This document shows positions 36,859-45,237 of a stretch of 64,000 nucleotides of DNA, one piece after another. A program made the position numbers and the translations under genes. Below the pieces are notes generated by a model that was not told the origin of the DNA, searched no databases, and saw nothing but the letters and a program-made list of their open reading frames with translations. The stretch comes from an uncultured Bacteroides sp. (GTDB lineage Bacteria; Bacteroidota; Bacteroidia; Bacteroidales; Bacteroidaceae), in contig CASFGA010000007.1 of NCBI GenBank assembly GCA_949294185.1, positions 124,001 to 188,000 on the forward strand. The letters are read 5' to 3'. Position 1 is the first letter of the stretch; each line of letters begins with the position of its first letter.

Positions 36859-38404
36859 CGTCGTCGCCCTCCCCGTTAATGAATTTGGCTGTACGGAGCA
36901 TGCCATACATTGTAGTCAATATATTTGTTATCGGCTTAGTATCGCCCTTCTTATCCTTATCCGTTTCCACATAACTGTCAAACAATGCGCAAAGCAGTTC
37001 ACGGGTATATTTCAGATAAGTCTCATTTTCCGGATTTTCTTCCTCCATCACTTTATGATAGAAAGCGGCCATACGTTTTTCTCTGTCACCTCCATTCCGG
37101 ATTATTTCCAACAAATCTTCGTTCTGCCGAAGCTTATGCGCAATGGCCGATATTACTTTTTCAGATTCAGAACCTGTCATCAGTGTCGTAAATATCCGAT
37201 AAACCGACCCTTCGGAAGTATCCTTGCAGACAGAACCGGAGAATCCCGTTCCGCTATGCTTGCGCAAACACCAGGCTATGGCATTTTTCCCCTGCACGTT
37301 TTTGGCGGCACCAAACAACAATTCACGTGCTGACTTCAAGGCTTCATACAGCGGATATTTATAATAAGAGACGGACAAGCCATACGATAGCGAGGTATGC
37401 AGCTCTTTGCCGTCTTTCTCCGGACGGCTGATCTTATTTTCACCCATGGCTTCATCCACCGTCTTTTTATAGCAATCATCAATCTCAGACAAAAGTCCGA
37501 ATATATTCCCTTGGTCCGACACGACCGGAGCCAGAAACAGCAAATCATCCCCTCCCGCATAAATGGGCAAGCCACCGAATTCCTTGATCATCCCACACGC
37601 TTTCTCTCCATAGCCCAACAAAGCGGCAGACAAAGTCATCACCTCCTCATTCTTTAAGGCAGAAATGATTGAGCCCATATTGTCTCCATCCGCCTGCACC
37701 ACACAGATATACTTGTGATAAGAGTGATAGTCATTCTTAAATTCAGCTTTTATCTGCTTGTAAAACTCGTCCTCTGTTGTCTCTAAATCCACAGTTTCGT
37801 CTTTATTTTCCTTTTCACGTGCTTCGTCGCATGGCTCTTTCTCAATTTCTGCCTGGTCTTTCAACTTCAATAATTGATAAGTAGCTATTTTTTCCAAAGC
37901 CCGAATCTTGAATTCAGAATTGTTGAACGCATGTTCAAACAAAGGCGAATCGTTTTTTTTCAGAATAAGGCCTAATACCCTAACCCGACTTTCATCTTTT
38001 ACCGGACGGTTATACAGTTCCGTACAGTCAAGCAGCCGGTTCAGTGTCTTGATCACACCCTCTCCGTCTTCGCTTTCTATGGAAACATACATCACATTTA
38101 TATAATCTCTGCCTATCTCTGTTTTAGCAGAAAATGTACAAAAAGCCTTATCCACCACATCTTTTAATTCTTCATCCGTAATGTCTTTCAAGTAGATACG
38201 ATCGGGATACAACCCCACCCCTATTTTCTTGTTACTGTCCAAAGATGCCGGCGATACGATTGTCTTCCCTTTCTTCTTTATCTCTTCGATGATACATTCC
38301 ATCAGAAAAGAAAAAAGATAACTCGCCGCCCACAGTTCACGAGGCTTCCGTGCCATCGAGATTGTATCAATAATGGGACCGATATTTATTGCTGCGTATT
38401 TCAT
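36851..38404 (-). CDS. cmr2: Type III-B signalling subunit Cmr2 (Cas10), no HD domain
   Basis: 517 aa, clearly shorter than HD-containing Cas10 proteins. The N-terminus starts directly in the first palm-like domain (KYAAINIGPIIDTISMARKPRELWAASYLFSFLMECI) with no HD nuclease. The catalytic palm has VVQADGDNMGSI (Asp239) and LPIYAGGDDLLFLAP (GGDD at 284-287), so nucleotide-conjugating activity should be intact. With CorA and NrN encoded in the same operon, the expected product is SAM-AMP rather than cyclic oligoadenylate, as shown for B. fragilis Cmr. A long acidic insert (residues about 183-215) separates the domains. It overlaps cmr1 by 4 bp. Confidence 0.95.
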   Translation of the reverse strand: MKYAAINIGPIIDTISMARKPRELWAASYLFSFLMECIIEEIKKKGKTIVSPASLDSNKKIGVGLYPDRIYLKDITDEELKDVVDKAFCTFSAKTEIGRDYINVMYVSIESEDGEGVIKTLNRLLDCTELYNRPVKDESRVRVLGLILKKNDSPLFEHAFNNSEFKIRALEKIATYQLLKLKDQAEIEKEPCDEAREKENKDETVDLETTEDEFYKQIKAEFKNDYHSYHKYICVVQADGDNMGSIISALKNEEVMTLSAALLGYGEKACGMIKEFGGLPIYAGGDDLLFLAPVVSDQGNIFGLLSEIDDCYKKTVDEAMGENKISRPEKDGKELHTSLSYGLSVSYYKYPLYEALKSARELLFGAAKNVQGKNAIAWCLRKHSGTGFSGSVCKDTSEGSVYRIFTTLMTGSESEKVISAIAHKLRQNEDLLEIIRNGGDREKRMAAFYHKVMEEENPENETYLKYTRELLCALFDSYVETDKDKKGDTKPITNILTTMYGMLRTAKFINGEGDDDE

Positions 38405-39765
38405 AATGCATAAACAGATTTTTTATAGTTATCACGAATTTCCTTAAATATTTCTTGAATGCGTTTACTTTTCGCAGTATTCCGACCAACCAATATCATT
38501 TTAGGTATATCTACTCTATAATATACAAATTTCCGATCGGAATATTGCCTGAATATGAAATCAAAATAATCTTTCATCGAAAATTCTGGATAAATTTCCA
38601 ATGGCAAAAAACCATTTTCAGCACAACAATCTACTGATATATTAAACTTAGATTTCAAGAATTTTTCAGGCACATCATTATACATTATATATATCTTATA
38701 AAACCCATTTTCTTTTATTGGCTTCAATAAAACAGGCGATTTCATTCGCTGAATTTCATCGGACTGTTCTGCTGTCTTACGAAAGCCCTTTTTTAAGGTA
38801 AAAAAATCTTTGTACATTAATCGTCCACCTGAAATTACAGGCTTTTTCCATCGTTCTATTGTAGACAAACCCAAGCAATCTTTAAACAAGAATTCACCTT
38901 CATCCTGAGATGTATAAGTCAAGACATCACTCTTATTGTTATGATTAGCTAATTCCTTCTCATTTATATCTTCACTATTATACGCATCAGACAGCTGATC
39001 ATAAAAAACAGTCTTTATTGTCTTCTTCTCCCATTGCTCTCCTTTTTCTTTTGCGTAAGCAAACATCAAAGACTTCATATAAAACCTTTCTCCAAAACAA
39101 TCATTTATTCCCGAGCGTATAGCTTTATAAAACCATTCCATCTCATTAAAAAGCACTTTTTCTCCACCCTTACATGTAAAATAAGGATAAACAGGCATAG
39201 TCTCTTCCTTTACCTTTACTTCCTCAACAGCATTTTTCCATTTTTCATCGACAACCAATGAAAAACTTCCATAACCTTTACTCTGACGAGTTCCAAAATT
39301 TGTTTGCAGAAAAAAAGATTGCAAATATTTTAATACGACTTTTATCACATCGTCACTCAAAGAATAAAGCGTAAGCGTTATATCATTACACTTCGAAAAA
39401 CATTTCTTAATATTTTTCTTACTTTTATCTTTTTCATTCTGCATATTACCAAAAAACATCGGGGATGCGATTGGTATTTCTTGTCCATTTCTATTTCTCC
39501 TGTAACCCCAATATCCTTCTATAGGAGATAGTATTACATCTTTTCCAATTATCCGCATCTTATAATTCAAGGCCGGATGATCTCCTTTTCCTATCAGCCA
39601 CTTTTTCCTTTTTGCCTCTTCAAATTCTTCTTTGCCCAACTTCCCTAAAATGAACCTGTCCAGTTTAGGTTTCACTTCCGAAGCACGGAGTGTGGCACCA
39701 TACTGTCCGGGCTGAAAATGAATCAGCGGAGTATGCTGCTTTAATGTTACTGTCAGCGTTTTCAT
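38401..39765 (-). CDS. cmr1: Type III-B CRISPR RAMP protein Cmr1
   Basis: 454 aa. The start MKTLTVTLKQHTPLIHFQPGQYGATLRASEVKPKLDRFI is a Cmr1 pattern, followed by FGTRQSKGYGSFSLVV, a glycine-rich RAMP loop after about residue 170. The rest is a large second domain without catalytic motifs (typical of two-domain Cmr1). The gene is AT-richer than the cmr genes around it. Cmr1 completes the foot of the complex at the 3' end of the crRNA. It overlaps by 4 bp with the membrane protein gene upstream and with cmr2 downstream. Confidence 0.85.
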   Translation of the reverse strand: MKTLTVTLKQHTPLIHFQPGQYGATLRASEVKPKLDRFILGKLGKEEFEEAKRKKWLIGKGDHPALNYKMRIIGKDVILSPIEGYWGYRRNRNGQEIPIASPMFFGNMQNEKDKSKKNIKKCFSKCNDITLTLYSLSDDVIKVVLKYLQSFFLQTNFGTRQSKGYGSFSLVVDEKWKNAVEEVKVKEETMPVYPYFTCKGGEKVLFNEMEWFYKAIRSGINDCFGERFYMKSLMFAYAKEKGEQWEKKTIKTVFYDQLSDAYNSEDINEKELANHNNKSDVLTYTSQDEGEFLFKDCLGLSTIERWKKPVISGGRLMYKDFFTLKKGFRKTAEQSDEIQRMKSPVLLKPIKENGFYKIYIMYNDVPEKFLKSKFNISVDCCAENGFLPLEIYPEFSMKDYFDFIFRQYSDRKFVYYRVDIPKMILVGRNTAKSKRIQEIFKEIRDNYKKSVYAL

Positions 39766-40115
39766 AACCTCGATATATTTTTGTTTTCTTCTTCTATTTT
39801 ATTGATTTTCTCATTTGCTTTCCGCAGTTCTTCGCGCAGACCTAACACTTCCTTCATCACTTCAGAAACCCATGCCCCTTTCCACTCTTCGCAATCCTTT
39901 GCTTTCTGTTCCGCAATTCGTTTCTGAGCTTTTACTTCCAACTTTTGATATACACAATAAACACCGGCTACCAAACTTATTATCAACAATGTAGCCAATG
40001 ATCCAACCACAGTCATCACGCAATCCACCTTAAATCCTCGATAAACCAAGAAGCAGCAGATGACTGTTATCGCTGCAATCAAGGCAATCCCTAAGCTAAT
40101 CCACACCCATTTCAT
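39762..40115 (-). CDS. Unknown two-helix membrane protein with C-terminal coiled coil, inside the CRISPR operon
   Basis: 117 aa. Two hydrophobic helices (about residues 3-26, from VWISLGIALIAAITVICCF, and about 34-58, from MTVVGSLATLLIISLVAGVY) are joined by a short loop. A charged helical tail of about 58 residues follows (KLEVKAQKRIAEQKAKD ... LREELRKANEKINKIEEENK) with heptad spacing. This places the tail in the cytoplasm if both ends are inside. No family is recognised. It overlaps corA by 4 bp upstream and cmr1 by 4 bp downstream (ATGA each), so its translation is locked into the operon. The size and layout suggest an accessory to the CorA channel or a second membrane effector; both are inference. 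Confidence 0.85.
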   Translation of the reverse strand: MKWVWISLGIALIAAITVICCFLVYRGFKVDCVMTVVGSLATLLIISLVAGVYCVYQKLEVKAQKRIAEQKAKDCEEWKGAWVSEVMKEVLGLREELRKANEKINKIEEENKNISRL

Positions 40116-41581
40116 AATCTTCTCTTTTTACTATAAATGAAACATAACGCAAACAAAATACCTGCAATCAACGTAACCAACTGCCATCCGAATCCGGAAA
40201 CCTTCACCACGCTGCAAACCTCATTCATCCCCCAAAAGCCGGTTATGATGGAAACAGGCAGGAACAGCGTAGCCAGATTGTTCAGCAAGGTAGCCTTCTT
40301 GCTCCGGTCGCGGTCATCCATCAGCGATACATATTGGTGCAGTTCGCCAATCTCTCCGTCCAGGTCTTTTACATAATCCTCCATCCTCAGATTCTTCTGC
40401 AACATGTCATACAGCTCTATACCCTGATCCTGGGCTGTCACCTCTCTGAAGTAAATCTGATTGACAAAATGAATATATTCCTTATAAAGCGAACTGATTC
40501 GTTTGGATATCACTTCCGTTTCCTGATGCGACAGATGGCTTACCTCTGTCACTTCTTCCGAAAAGCGAAGCATGGAAGCCCTCTGCATCAAAACCAATTC
40601 CACCATCCGCGCATAAATAGTCTCAAAATACGTAAGCAGATAGTCCGGCACTCCATTGTCTGTCAGGTAAACCATCGAATAACGGGTTGCGCCATACAGT
40701 GAGTTCCACTTTTCCCATCGTGGATAGGTATGTTTCTTCAGCAGTTCATATTTCATTTCCTCATTCTGACACGAACAAAAACTTCCGTCAACAAACAAAA
40801 AGCGATACCAGAAATCATCATCACTGCCTTTTCTCAGATATTCATCCAATTTCCCTTTGTATGATTTACACAAATCATTGTTCTTATACCAGGAAAAAAC
40901 AAACATCCGGTCGTCTATCACCGGCTCAAACGACAGATTAACCGCCACCTCCTCTACCAGTTTCGTGATGAAAGACGCAGGCTTCCAGGCATCATTTATC
41001 TGATAACCGCAGAAATCTTCGCGTAACTCTTTTCCAAGTCCTTTAATCTCTATACTTTCCGCCGTTTCGTTGCGCAAAACGATGTCTCCGAAAAACGGCG
41101 GCATAATCCGGCGGCCATATTGGTTGATAAGCAGAATGTCGGCAGGAGCAGACTGGTCTTTCTGGTCATTGCCCAAATAGAGAGACAGAAAGCCCACGCC
41201 CGTAGCATACAGGTTCAGATTCATGGCATCCATCCTCAGGCTGTAAGGTTTTTCCCGGTTCTTGACCTTTATCAGATAGCGGATATCGCTTCCTTCATTC
41301 TGAGGTTCCAGACGCTCAAAATGACGAATCAGGCTCTCCCTACTTCCGTCGTCATACAACACCTTATGCACAAACTGGTAATAATAATTCTTCTCATTAT
41401 ACAGATTGACGGCATCAATGCCCGATGCGGAAGTAGTCCGCTCCCATCCTCCCGTTTCCTGAAAGCGGATGCGGTTCAAGTCTATCTGGTCAGACAGATC
41501 CATGCCGTTTCCGCCTTCCACATTCCACTTGAAAGGAAAGTAAAAAATGTGGTAACTGAAATATTTGTCTTTCGTAGTCAT
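40112..41581 (-). CDS. CorA-family membrane effector of type III CRISPR (SAM-AMP class)
   Basis: 489 aa. A large soluble N-terminal part (about 430 aa) precedes two transmembrane helices at the C-terminus. The first ends in TGFWGMN (residues 447-453), the GMN signature of CorA magnesium channels, and the second is WQLVTLIAGILFALCFIY. A long helix before the membrane (about residues 340-435, with VSLMDDRDRSKKATLLNN) is the usual CorA stalk. The N-terminal domain is enlarged compared with transport CorA. B. fragilis CorA from a type III-B locus is known to be triggered by SAM-AMP and to cause membrane disruption. It overlaps nrn and the small membrane protein by 4 bp each. Confidence 0.9.
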   Translation of the reverse strand: MTTKDKYFSYHIFYFPFKWNVEGGNGMDLSDQIDLNRIRFQETGGWERTTSASGIDAVNLYNEKNYYYQFVHKVLYDDGSRESLIRHFERLEPQNEGSDIRYLIKVKNREKPYSLRMDAMNLNLYATGVGFLSLYLGNDQKDQSAPADILLINQYGRRIMPPFFGDIVLRNETAESIEIKGLGKELREDFCGYQINDAWKPASFITKLVEEVAVNLSFEPVIDDRMFVFSWYKNNDLCKSYKGKLDEYLRKGSDDDFWYRFLFVDGSFCSCQNEEMKYELLKKHTYPRWEKWNSLYGATRYSMVYLTDNGVPDYLLTYFETIYARMVELVLMQRASMLRFSEEVTEVSHLSHQETEVISKRISSLYKEYIHFVNQIYFREVTAQDQGIELYDMLQKNLRMEDYVKDLDGEIGELHQYVSLMDDRDRSKKATLLNNLATLFLPVSIITGFWGMNEVCSVVKVSGFGWQLVTLIAGILFALCFIYSKKRRL

Positions 41582-42336
41582 AATCGCTTTATCCTGTCAA
41601 TCATTTCCATTAATTCTTTCTGCGAATACCAGTTTTGGGAAGTTCCTACGTAACCGGATTCTCCACCGCCGCAAAACATCTTCCCTTCACCGATTTCTTT
41701 TTCAAACAACGCCGCCACCTGCAGAGCCTTTTCACCGTAATATACCCATTCACTGTCTGTATAGACCAACAGCCGGCGATAAGGAAACAGGCGGTCGCAA
41801 ACCGGAGAGAAGCGCGAATTGAAGGCACGGACAATATACAAGTCTCCCACATCCTCACGATTCTCCGCTATGGCTTTTTCCGCCAAGCGCTCGTCTTCTT
41901 CCGTCACGCCCTGCGCCTTGCGGTCTGCCCGCCTAATCCGCTCGATTTCCTCCGGTGCCGCCCCTATCTGCAGCATGCCGGGAATGTAGGCCCGGTCGTT
42001 GGCCGCAACCAGCTGCATGTGTCTGTCCATCGGAAAATCAAGAATCTCCGCCACCTGTTCCAAAGCACTGGGCAAATGAGACAGGTCATTATGATGGTCT
42101 ATCCTTCTGTATACAGACGGCAAAGACATGTCCTCGCGCAGTTCGATGCCATATACGGTTCTTCTCTGCCGCTCCGCTTCGGATATTTCCTTACGGTAAC
42201 TGCTTGCCACGGCATTCTGCCAGTTCAAACGACGATCCGCATAGTCCGCCTTCCGGCTCTCAAGCAAGCCGCGGATGGTCAGCATCTCCAAATCATATCC
42301 GCCCAAAAGAAAAAGGCTGTCTTCTGCTTTATTCAT
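41578..42336 (-). CDS. DHH-family phosphodiesterase, NrN-like (SAM-AMP off-switch)
   Basis: 252 aa. RRIDHHNDLSH (Asp80-His81-His82) is the DHH motif. A C-terminal DHHA1-like tail contains MFCGGGESGYVG (GGG at 223-225), the substrate-binding glycine motif of nanoRNase-like enzymes. The N-terminal GGYDLEMLTIRGLL replaces the usual first DxD motif start with a variant. In B. fragilis, NrN next to CorA degrades SAM-AMP and so resets signalling. Position and motifs agree with that role. It overlaps cas6 upstream and corA downstream by 4 bp each. Confidence 0.87.
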   Translation of the reverse strand: MNKAEDSLFLLGGYDLEMLTIRGLLESRKADYADRRLNWQNAVASSYRKEISEAERQRRTVYGIELREDMSLPSVYRRIDHHNDLSHLPSALEQVAEILDFPMDRHMQLVAANDRAYIPGMLQIGAAPEEIERIRRADRKAQGVTEEDERLAEKAIAENREDVGDLYIVRAFNSRFSPVCDRLFPYRRLLVYTDSEWVYYGEKALQVAALFEKEIGEGKMFCGGGESGYVGTSQNWYSQKELMEMIDRIKRL

Positions 42337-42998
42337 AACCGCTTGACTATTCCATTGCTCATGCTTGCCGATTTACCAAGACCGATATCTTCGGGCAAGC
42401 TGACATTGCAGCTGAATCTGGCTGAAAAACTCATCAACTCCACTCCCTTATAATCCACCAGACCGGATGCCTCCAACTGCTGTATCCGGCAGATTACCGG
42501 TCGCTCAAAAAAGCTACCGACTCCTTTGGCAAAGGAAAGAATATTCCCGACCAGAATCTTTTCCAACATAGAGATACGTTCGGCCAGGCTCTCTGTCTGT
42601 TGATAAATGCGATAATTTGTTCCGTTCAGAGGCAGCCACCTGCTGATGGCATAAGTCCGGGATGCTTCATCACACACTACCGCAAATTTTTCCGAACGAA
42701 TCACCGCTACATTCATGACCGTCTGTCTGTTTCCCAAGCTGAATGAAAGACTCGGCCTTCCGCCAAACAGTTCAACCAAGGCTTCCGCACCCTGATTTAT
42801 CCCCATCAAGGCGGCACAGCCCTTTATCCGCTTGTATTGCACCAACGGATAAGCATAATGAAACCCTTCTGCACAGTGGTTGTGAAACAACGCATTTCCT
42901 TCGGAAAGCCGGATAACACTTCCCCGGAAATAAGGTATTTCAGCCGAAGCAATCTTTGTATCAAACAAGACTGTAGCCAAGCGTATCGTGTTCATCAC
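42333..42998 (-). CDS. cas6: CRISPR pre-crRNA endonuclease Cas6 (Bacteroidetes type)
   Basis: 221 aa. The N-terminal half has the Bacteroidetes Cas6 pattern IPYFRGSVIRLSEGNALFHNHCAEGFHYAYPLVQYKRIKG, with His residues that could act as the general acid. The C-terminal half is a second ferredoxin-like fold ending in the glycine-rich loop DIGLGKSASMSNGIVKRL. It processes the 35-nt repeats into crRNAs with an 8-nt handle. It is the first gene after array A and starts a chain of 4-bp overlaps down to cmr2. Confidence 0.88.
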   Translation of the reverse strand: MMNTIRLATVLFDTKIASAEIPYFRGSVIRLSEGNALFHNHCAEGFHYAYPLVQYKRIKGCAALMGINQGAEALVELFGGRPSLSFSLGNRQTVMNVAVIRSEKFAVVCDEASRTYAISRWLPLNGTNYRIYQQTESLAERISMLEKILVGNILSFAKGVGSFFERPVICRIQQLEASGLVDYKGVELMSFSARFSCNVSLPEDIGLGKSASMSNGIVKRL

Positions 42999-43023
42999 AG
43001 TTTCAGGTTTTGGTTACGAGGTG

Positions 43024-43053
43024 CAAAGTATGAATTTATCTCTATAAATCCAA
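43024..43053 (-). promoter_or_regulatory. Possible promoter of the cas6-nrn-corA-cmr operon
   Basis: On the minus strand TACTTTG (plus 43024-43030) is preceded at 19 bases by TTGG. It is one base short of TAnnTTTG, so it is a weak match. If real it would give the effector genes a promoter separate from array A, starting about 25 bases before the cas6 ATG. Confidence 0.35.
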
Positions 43054-43363
43054 CTTTTTTGCGCTCTTTTCTTGTTTATCCAAACATTTTATTCCTTTTG
43101 TAACAGATTTCTTTAATCTTTGGCATCATCATAACCAACAAGGCCACCTGTTTCCGGCATCAGATTCAGGCTTCTGCCATCACTTTCCACCCGACCATCC
43201 CAACGGTATATGCTTATAAAACTATTTTTTGGCAGTATGCAACCAGACATCCGGCACTGACTTTCTACAAAATGTTTTTTGCAAATCTCCCTACACCCCT
43301 ACACTTTTCGACATAACAAGCTATAAACCAACCATTTTACCCGTGTAGGGAAACGCGTAGGGA

Positions 43364-43398
43364 GCGTGCAGGGAAAAATCTCCCTACACGCCTTTTTT
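43364..43398 (+). terminator. Hairpin with T-run in the array A / cas6 gap
   Basis: GCGTGCAGGGA (43364-43374) pairs with TCCCTACACGC (43381-43391), one C:A mismatch, loop of 6, followed by CTTTTTT. The T-run lies on the plus strand, so it would stop a rightward transcript before it enters the array in antisense. Confidence 0.5.
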
Positions 43399-43504
43399 AA
43401 TACATCCTTTGATTTTCAAACCTTTAGAAAAGGGAGCATCCGCCATTTCACGCTTATCATTACATTATTTACCTACAAATTTCATAAAAACAGCAAGAAA
43501 CAAG

Positions 43505-44446
43505 TGTTTTATCCTTATTCTAATGGAATACTCCCTGACGATTAATTCAGAAGCCGTTGGAAGCTCTTTTGTCTGTCTTAATCCTTATTCTAATGGAATA
43601 CTCCCTGACAAATTTTTGCTTTTAAAGATGTTATATTGCGGGGTCTTAATCCTTATTCTAATGGAATACTCCCTGACCTCTCAGGAGGTTATCGAGGAAG
43701 GTCTTGATTACGTCTTAATCCTTATTCTAATGGAATACTCCCTGACAGCGTACGGACTTAAAGGCCTGATTGTTCCAAAGAGTCTTAATCCTTATTCTAA
43801 TGGAATACTCCCTGACATCCAAACGACAGCCGGCATCGCCCTGACTTCAGCGTCTTAATCCTTATTCTAATGGAATACTCCCTGACCGGAATTTAAAATA
43901 CAAGACGCCAACCTGATGCTGTCTTAATCCTTATTCTAATGGAATACTCCCTGACAAACCCCCGACGAAAAGATTCTCCTGCTCACGGCTTGTCTTAATC
44001 CTTATTCTAATGGAATACTCCCTGACTTCCTTATTTTTGCAGGATGAAAAAAAGAACAAGTGTGTCTTAATCCTTATTCTAATGGAATACTCCCTGACAA
44101 CGGTATAGGTTTTAAGGCGCCGTTCGTCTCGTCTTAATCCTTATTCTAATGGAATACTCCCTGACATCGTGGAATATGGCATTCTGCCGAAGTTGCTCGT
44201 CTTAATCCTTATTCTAATGGAATACTCCCTGACGAATGTGTATAACTGGTGGATAGCATGTCTGCCAATGTCTTAATCCTTATTCTAATGGAATACTCCC
44301 TGACCGACAGCGAAAACGGTATCATTACGGCTAAGAGAATGTCTTAATCCTTATTCTAATGGAATACTCCCTGACAGGTGTTAGGACTGCAAGGAAAGAA
44401 GAAGCAGGAGTGTCTTAATCCTTATTCTAATGGAATACTCCCTGAC
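43505..44446 (-). CRISPR. CRISPR array A: 14 repeats of 35 bp, 13 spacers
   Basis: The plus-strand repeat is GTCTTAATCCTTATTCTAAT followed by GGAATACTCCCTGAC. Repeats start at 43505 (5' end degenerate, GTTTTATCC), 43575, 43643, 43712, 43782, 43852, 43921, 43992, 44064, 44131, 44199, 44270, 44341 and 44412. Spacers are 32-37 bp. Transcription is leftward: the decayed repeat is on the left, the leader with promoters on the right, and on the minus strand the repeat ends in ATTAAGAC, a typical 8-nt 5' handle. Every spacer is different from those of array B by eye. The cas6-cmr operon follows downstream. Confidence 0.98.
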
Positions 44447-44545
44447 AATCTATCAGAGAGTGAGTTACACTTTTTGCCGTTCATCTTTTCATACAGTTTC
44501 TCCCTTTTCCGCCAGGGAGTTAGTCCAATTAGAATACTTTTTTCG

Positions 44546-44577
44546 CAAATGTAGGGATTTGAAAGATACATTCCAAA
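44546..44577 (-). promoter_or_regulatory. Leader A promoter, proximal
   Basis: On the minus strand TTTG (plus 44574-44577), 20 bases, then TACATTTG (plus 44546-44553): an exact match to the Bacteroides consensus. Transcription would start near 44540, about 90 bases before the first repeat. Confidence 0.8.
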
Positions 44578-44756
44578 TAAAAACAACGCTTTTTTCAAAC
44601 ATTCATCTGGATATCAACACCTTGCATTTTCGCAAGACAAAACGCCGTCTAAACTGTTTACGGGATTTGCGAAAACGGCGGAAAGAGGGATTTGCAAGCG
44701 CTTGATTATGAATACACAACTTCATAGAGCGAAGGCATGATGAGGATGCTTTTTCG

Positions 44757-44787
44757 CAAATGTAACAACTAAAAATCACAAAACAAA
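44757..44787 (-). promoter_or_regulatory. Leader A promoter, distal
   Basis: On the minus strand TTTG (plus 44784-44787), 19 bases, then TACATTTG (plus 44757-44764). It shares the element TACATTTGCGAAAAA with the proximal promoter. Confidence 0.65.
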
Positions 44788-44943
44788 CTCTTGCGAACTT
44801 TTTGTCTGCCGGGAGAAAACGAGGAAATGCATCCAACCCATTACATATCAACGGTTTAACAAAACCAGAAATCTTCGCAAATAAAAATCTTTACATCCGT
44901 TTCCGCATTTACAATGAGTCAGCAAACCACAAACTCAAAACCT

Positions 44944-45237
44944 TTATACCACTGATATCTTTTCATACTTTTTCCGCAACGGAGGCTGATAAACAATCTT
45001 CGCATAACAGTCCAGACAGATGGGATAGTATATCACCGTATCTTCACGCGGCTTGATTTTTCCCCCAATGTCATTACGCAGCTTTTCATACTGAGCATCC
45101 GTCAGCAGACACTCGAAGACACTGTAGTTTACACGGACTCCCACTTTTTCCAGCAGCTTCACCACACGGTTCCGACGTCTGTCATCAGACACATCATAAG
45201 CCACCACGATAAAATTCTTCTTCGCTCTCATCACCAT
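44944..45237 (-). CDS. cas2: CRISPR integration protein Cas2
   Basis: 97 aa with the ferredoxin-like Cas2 start NFIVVAYDVSDDRRRNRVVKLLEKVGVRVNYSVFEC, where the metal-site Asp follows the first strand (AYDVSDD). It forms the integration complex with Cas1. Its start overlaps the end of RT-Cas1 by 7 bp. The three possible start codons (MVM...) do not change the call. Confidence 0.96.
   Translation of the reverse strand: MVMRAKKNFIVVAYDVSDDRRRNRVVKLLEKVGVRVNYSVFECLLTDAQYEKLRNDIGGKIKPREDTVIYYPICLDCYAKIVYQPPLRKKYEKISVV

Larger units (their letters stand above)
43003..43504. other. Gap between array A and cas6
   Basis: About 500 bp without a credible gene. It holds a possible promoter for cas6 on the minus strand (CAAAGTA at 43024-43030, reading TACTTTG, with CCAA about 19 bases upstream). 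It also has a cluster of CCCTACAC and GTAGGG words at 43288-43391. Confidence 0.5.
44447..44943 (-). promoter_or_regulatory. Leader of CRISPR array A with two tandem promoters
   Basis: From 44447 to 44896 this matches 48937-49386 without an indel, with about 18 substitutions counted by eye. Two promoter-like pairs read leftward (separate entries). The word TTCGCAAAT or its complement recurs at 44543, 44680, 44754 and 44874, and a CGCCGT/ACGGCG inverted pair lies at 44643-44686. No gene is likely here; the open frames are short and chance. Confidence 0.85.

Noticed and set aside
43409-43858. 149-aa plus-strand open frame with repeated LILMEYSLT-like peptides
   Set aside because: It is a translation of CRISPR repeats and spacers; the periodic peptide is the repeat itself.
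44430-44705. 91-aa frame at 44430 and its near-twin at 48920-49195, and the 82-aa minus frames overlapping them
   Set aside because: They lie in the duplicated leaders, begin inside a CRISPR repeat and have no family sequence. Conservation is explained by leader duplication.
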